A stretch of DNA of 16,717 nt from JBCCGE01 sp039029455 (GTDB lineage Bacteria; Pseudomonadota; Gammaproteobacteria; Arenicellales; Poriferihabitantaceae): assembly GCA_039029455.1 (NCBI GenBank), contig JBCCGE010000069.1:1-16717 (forward strand), given 5' to 3'. This document shows, piece by piece, positions 12,971-16,717 of this stretch. How positions within the stretch are numbered: position 1 is the stretch's first letter; each line of letters starts with the position of its first letter. The notes beneath the pieces were generated by a model. The model did not search any database. It was not told where the DNA came from and saw only the letters and a program-made list of their open reading frames with translations. The translations under genes were made by a program, and so were the position numbers.

Positions 12971-15384
12971 CATCTGAAGAAAACGACCGGACGATTCAGG
13001 GCAAGGGTTTCCTGCTGACGCGCAGCGGCCGAGACCAGATCAAAGGTACTGAAATACAGCTCTGGCTTGCTACTAAAAACGAACCTGTACTGCTTCGAAT
13101 TGCGAATGAACGACCGGTGTTCTTTGTTAACCAGTCCGACATCGGTAAAGCAGCCGAAGAGCTGAAGCAGGCTGGAATTTCTGCAGAGATCAAATCGCTT
13201 TCTCTAAAAACGTTTGATGAGGAGCCGGTTTCTGCAATTTACAGTTCGACCATTCATCTTCACTACCGAGCTCAGGACGTTTTGCGCCAGTCGTCGACTA
13301 CCTTGTTTGAGGCGGATATCAGACTTCAGGACCGATTTCTCATGGAGCGCTTTATTCAGGGCGGCATCGAATACGTGGGCGTGCCGGTGCAAAAAGAGGG
13401 ATATATTGAGGTTGTGCATGCCAGAGTGAAGTCGGCTGATATTCAGTCAGAACTGACCGTTCTGTCGCTGGATATAGAATGCGACGTATCCGGTGAATTG
13501 TTTTCGGTTGGACTGGCGGGATGTGGCGTTGAAACGGTTCTGATCATCGGCGATTCAGAGATCGGCGCCAGCGATGAGTCGATCGAAATTCACTGCATGG
13601 CGAATGAGAAAGATCTGCTAAAGACACTAGTCGAGACTATCCGCACAATCGATCCTGATGTGATTTGCGGATGGAATCTGGTGAACTTTGATTTACGGAT
13701 TTTACTGCAGCGCTGTGAACGCTTTAATGTTGCCTTTGCGATCGGGCGTGATGGTCAGACTGTACGATGGCGAGACTTGCGCGGAGAGAACAACAAGGGG
13801 TTCATCCATATAAACGGACGTGTTGCAATTGATGGGATTGATGCGCTGAAAACTGCCACATATCAATTTCAGTCATTCTCTCTCGAATCTGTCTCGCAGC
13901 AGCTGCTCGGCAGGGGCAAAAAAGTTGAACACTCTGTTGACGATCGGCTGGAGGAAATACGATACAACTTTAAACACAACAAACGTCAGCTGGCGGCATA
14001 CAACCTTGAAGATTGTCGTCTTGTTCTCGATATATTTGCGCACACCCGAATACTCGATTTTCTGGTGTTACGCAGCAAGCTCACCGGTCTTGAAGTAGAC
14101 AGGGCGGGAGGTTCAGTTGCGGCATTCAGTAATCTCTATCTACCGAGACTGCACCGAGCCGGATATGTAGCGCCAAATCTGCCCGATGATGGTGGTTTGG
14201 CCAGTCCGGGCGGTTACGTCATGGATTCGCTGCCGGGCCTGTATGAGAACGTTTTGGTCCTGGATTTTAAAAGTCTGTATCCATCCATAATCCGAACTTT
14301 CAAAATTGACCCGCTCGGGCTGGTTCTGGGCTTGCTCGACCCTGACAATGCGATTGACGGTTTTCGGGGCGGCAGGTTTCATCGTGATGAACACTTCCTT
14401 CCGGAAATCATCACTGATCTTTGGCAACAGAGAGATATTGCCAAACAGCAAAACGATGCACCACGATCTCAGGCTATCAAAATACTGATGAACTCGTTTT
14501 ATGGGGTGCTGGGCTCCGGCGGTTGTCGGTTTTATGATCCACGGTTAGCCAGCTCAATAACTATGCGAGGTCATGAAATCATGCAGACCACGAAAAAATG
14601 GATCGAAGAGCAGGGCTATTCGGTAATTTATGGCGACACTGATTCAATTTTTGTGTGGTTGGAAAACGTTTCCACTCAGGCGCAGTGCCGGCAAACCGGA
14701 AAATCACTCGAGAGTATGATCAACGCAAGATGGCGGGAGGTGCTTGAGAAGGACTACCAACTGGACTGTGCATTGGAACTCGAATTTGAAACTCACTTCA
14801 AAAAGTTCCTGATGCCAACAATCAGGGGATCCGAAGCCGGTAGCAAAAAACGGTATGCAGGACTCGTGGGTGACGCCGATAGTGACACGGGTGAGCGCCT
14901 TGTATTCAAGGGTCTTGAAAATGTTCGAACGGACTGGACTGAGCTTGCGCGATCATTCCAGGAAACGCTGTATGACCTGGTTTTTCATGAGTGTGATCCA
15001 ACGCGCTTTATTCGAGAGACGGCGGACGCGACCATGAACGGGCAATTTGATCATCAGCTTGTCTATCGCAAGCAACTTCGACGCCGTCTGGATCAATATA
15101 CTAAAAACGTACCACCCCACGTCAGAGCAGCACGTCTCGCCGACGAACAAAACCGAAGGAATGAAAAACCGCTGAGATATCAATACAAGGGCTGGATTGA
15201 TTACATGATGACGCTCAATGGGCCCGAGCCACTGGAGTATCGAAGCAGTCGGATAGACTATCAGCACTATGTTGACAAACAACTGAAGCCAATTGCAGAT
15301 GCGATTCTGCCGTTTATCAACCTCGACTTCGACTCTATTGTCAGCGCGCAGGCTGAAATCTTCCAGAACATAGCAGAACCCTAG
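12967..15384 (+). CDS. polB: DNA polymerase II (family B, proofreading)
   Basis: An 805-aa family-B DNA polymerase, close to the 783 aa of E. coli Pol II, which acts in replication restart and translesion synthesis. Exonuclease motifs are intact: Exo I D169-I-E171, Exo II around N237 to D242 (WNLVNFD), Exo III Y345-X3-D349. Polymerase motifs are also intact: motif A DFKSLYPS with D433, motif B K505 to G513 (KILMNSFYG), motif C YGDTDS with D557 and D559, and KKRY (627-630). Both activities should therefore be present. In E. coli polB is SOS-controlled, but I find no LexA box (CTGT-N8-ACAG) before it or before the EamA gene, and it starts inside the permease stop codon. It is probably transcribed from the pip promoter. 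The serine hydrolase gene follows after 3 nt. Confidence 0.96.
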   Translation: MTSEENDRTIQGKGFLLTRSGRDQIKGTEIQLWLATKNEPVLLRIANERPVFFVNQSDIGKAAEELKQAGISAEIKSLSLKTFDEEPVSAIYSSTIHLHYRAQDVLRQSSTTLFEADIRLQDRFLMERFIQGGIEYVGVPVQKEGYIEVVHARVKSADIQSELTVLSLDIECDVSGELFSVGLAGCGVETVLIIGDSEIGASDESIEIHCMANEKDLLKTLVETIRTIDPDVICGWNLVNFDLRILLQRCERFNVAFAIGRDGQTVRWRDLRGENNKGFIHINGRVAIDGIDALKTATYQFQSFSLESVSQQLLGRGKKVEHSVDDRLEEIRYNFKHNKRQLAAYNLEDCRLVLDIFAHTRILDFLVLRSKLTGLEVDRAGGSVAAFSNLYLPRLHRAGYVAPNLPDDGGLASPGGYVMDSLPGLYENVLVLDFKSLYPSIIRTFKIDPLGLVLGLLDPDNAIDGFRGGRFHRDEHFLPEIITDLWQQRDIAKQQNDAPRSQAIKILMNSFYGVLGSGGCRFYDPRLASSITMRGHEIMQTTKKWIEEQGYSVIYGDTDSIFVWLENVSTQAQCRQTGKSLESMINARWREVLEKDYQLDCALELEFETHFKKFLMPTIRGSEAGSKKRYAGLVGDADSDTGERLVFKGLENVRTDWTELARSFQETLYDLVFHECDPTRFIRETADATMNGQFDHQLVYRKQLRRRLDQYTKNVPPHVRAARLADEQNRRNEKPLRYQYKGWIDYMMTLNGPEPLEYRSSRIDYQHYVDKQLKPIADAILPFINLDFDSIVSAQAEIFQNIAEP

Positions 15385-15387
15385 TCC

Positions 15388-16584
15388 ATGAGTGATTTCC
15401 AGAAAGTGACCGATATGCTCGACGAATATGTAAATTCCGGGCGTATCCCCGGCTATTCTGTTGTCATTGCAGATGTGCGGGAACGTCGACTGCAAAGACA
15501 GTTTGGTTTGATGGACATCGAGCGTAAAAAGCCCGTCACTCCGGATACACTTTTTCGAATTTATTCCATGACGAAGCCCATCACCAGTGTGGCGCTGATG
15601 CAGCTTTGGCAGCAATCCGCATTTGATTTGTCAGACCCGGTATCTGATTACCTACCAGGGTGGGAGAGCTTCTCAGTTTTTAACGGGGGAACTGTTGACG
15701 ACTACGCTGTTACGTCGGCAAACGCGACAGTGAAAATCGTTGATCTGCTTCGTCATACGGCCGGTCTGACCTATGGTTTCGAACCGGAGAACGTGGTTGA
15801 CCAGTTGTATCATCGAGCCGGGCTTACGATTGAGCGCCGCAATATGAACCTCGCGGAGGGCGCGCGACTGTTGGCCTCTCTGCCGCTTCGTTTCGAACCC
15901 GGTACCCGATGGCACTACAGCTTTGCGACGGACGTTGTGGGTCATCTGGTGGAAGTGATTTCAGGCACAACACTGGATCAGTATCTGCGTGCCAATGTGT
16001 TCGAACCCCTTGGCATGAGAGATACCGGTTTTTATGTATCCGACTCAGAGCTGGAGCGATTCGCGGCTTGCTATTGTCCTCATCCCGAGAAAGTCGCACT
16101 TGTGCTTCAGGATGATCCGGCGACCAGCTCGTTTCGAAAAATGCCCAATATGCTTTCCGGCGGCGGCGGGCTCGTCTCTACAGTGGATGACTATCTTCGC
16201 TTTTGCCGGGCAATGTTGTCTGGCGGTCATCTCGAAGGGTACAAACTGCTTGAAGCCGAGACTGTTGAGCTGATGATTAGTAATCATCTACCGGGAAATG
16301 AGGATTTGTCGGTGGTGGGCGAATCGCTGTTCACTGAGACGACTTACAGCGGAATCGGATTTGGACTGGGTTACGCTGTGGTACTCGATCCTGCCGTGAC
16401 CGAGTCACCGACGAATCAGGGAGAGTACTCATGGGGTGGCATGGCATCGACTTATCACTGGATCGATCCGGTTGAGCAAATCATCGTTGTTTTTATGACG
16501 CAGCTGATTCCATCGAGCACCTATCCGTTGCGTGCTGAACTTAAACAGGTCGTTCACGACTGTCTGACGAACGCAAAAAACTGA
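15388..16584 (+). CDS. Serine hydrolase, beta-lactamase fold (family VIII esterase-like)
   Basis: A 398-aa protein of the beta-lactamase/penicillin-binding-protein-like superfamily. The nucleophile motif is S60-M-T-K63, the second motif Tyr177 in WHYSFATD, and the third-motif region WGGMAST (349-355) takes the place of KTG/HTG. The segment SGGGGLVSTVDDYLRF (257-272) is typical of EstB-like family VIII carboxylesterases. The Tyr-Ser-Phe and Trp-Gly-Gly variants also favour an esterase over a true class C beta-lactamase. There is no signal peptide, so it is probably cytoplasmic, unlike AmpC. It begins 3 nt after polB with no obvious ribosome site, so coupled translation is likely, and it looks like the last gene of the operon within the window. 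The natural substrate is unknown. Confidence 0.88.
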   Translation: MSDFQKVTDMLDEYVNSGRIPGYSVVIADVRERRLQRQFGLMDIERKKPVTPDTLFRIYSMTKPITSVALMQLWQQSAFDLSDPVSDYLPGWESFSVFNGGTVDDYAVTSANATVKIVDLLRHTAGLTYGFEPENVVDQLYHRAGLTIERRNMNLAEGARLLASLPLRFEPGTRWHYSFATDVVGHLVEVISGTTLDQYLRANVFEPLGMRDTGFYVSDSELERFAACYCPHPEKVALVLQDDPATSSFRKMPNMLSGGGGLVSTVDDYLRFCRAMLSGGHLEGYKLLEAETVELMISNHLPGNEDLSVVGESLFTETTYSGIGFGLGYAVVLDPAVTESPTNQGEYSWGGMASTYHWIDPVEQIIVVFMTQLIPSSTYPLRAELKQVVHDCLTNAKN

Positions 16585-16717
16585 TCGAGCGCTCGGCGGT
16601 TTGTTGATTTCATCTCATAGACGACTCCTGCTTTTGTGCTGTCATCGTCTGCGTTTTTACAGTTGTACCAATAAAACTTCGGTGCTTTGAAAAACAAATC
16701 TCATCACCAAGTCCAGC
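16585..16717. other. Trailing non-coding stretch
   Basis: No gene is visible before the window ends. A perfect 10-bp palindrome CGAGCGCTCG (16586-16595) follows the hydrolase stop directly but lacks a following T-tract, so it is not a clear terminator. Confidence 0.4.

Noticed and set aside
15388..16584. Class C (AmpC) beta-lactamase
   Set aside because: No signal peptide, the second motif is Tyr-Ser-Phe rather than Tyr-Ala/Ser-Asn, and the KTG motif is replaced by Trp-Gly-Gly; a family VIII esterase fits better.
16586..16595. Palindrome CGAGCGCTCG as the operon terminator
   Set aside because: The stem is short with no loop and no T-tract follows, so it does not look like a rho-independent terminator.
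1..16717. CRISPR array, tRNA, rRNA, insertion sequence or prophage genes
   Set aside because: No regularly spaced repeats, cloverleaf-like segments, transposase motifs or phage genes were seen on either strand.

Overview
The window looks like a chromosomal segment of a marine-type gammaproteobacterium of moderate GC content. Two things point there: a GlrK-QseG-GlrR (QseE/QseG/QseF) cluster in its usual order, and a family-B DNA polymerase II, which is mostly gammaproteobacterial. I see no prophage, insertion sequence, CRISPR array, tRNA or rRNA. The species cannot be named from the sequence alone.

Layout. Positions 1-288 hold no convincing gene. Positions 289-3725 (+) are a three-gene signalling operon: sensor kinase GlrK, QseG-like lipoprotein and sigma-54 response regulator GlrR. 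The genes are tightly overlapped, with about 77 nt of dual coding between qseG and glrR. Positions 3814-5052 (+) encode an exported, cysteine-containing outer-membrane beta-barrel protein, ended by a strong intrinsic terminator (5072-5100). Positions 5101-5501 hold only a doubtful small ORF. Positions 5502-7395 contain a DUF1801 gene (-) divergent from an AhpD-like carboxymuconolactone decarboxylase (+), whose stop overlaps that of a convergent auxin-efflux-type permease (-).

Positions 7531-8082 form a self-contained unit on the - strand: promoter, membrane-anchored DUF1127 protein and terminator, with a perfect inverted repeat upstream of the promoter. Positions 8210-10072 (-) encode a large exported lytic transglycosylase with a long unassigned N-terminal region. 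It diverges from a Mak-type ROK fructokinase (10141-11061, +). A sigma-70-like promoter just after the fructokinase stop probably drives proline iminopeptidase, an EamA permease, DNA polymerase II and a beta-lactamase-fold serine hydrolase (11120-16584, +). Spacing in that group is tight: the permease and polB overlap as ATGA, and polB and the hydrolase are 3 nt apart.

Themes. The first third is envelope sensing plus an outer-membrane protein. The middle is small accessory or stress genes and cell-wall turnover. The last third is a mixed housekeeping operon that carries polB without a visible LexA box. I did not find a clearly new multi-gene system. The points most worth a second look are the GlrKR-linked outer-membrane protein, the DUF1127 unit with its operator-like repeat, the N-terminal region of the lytic transglycosylase, the qseG/glrR overlap, the likely CTG start of glrK and the altered Walker A of GlrR.
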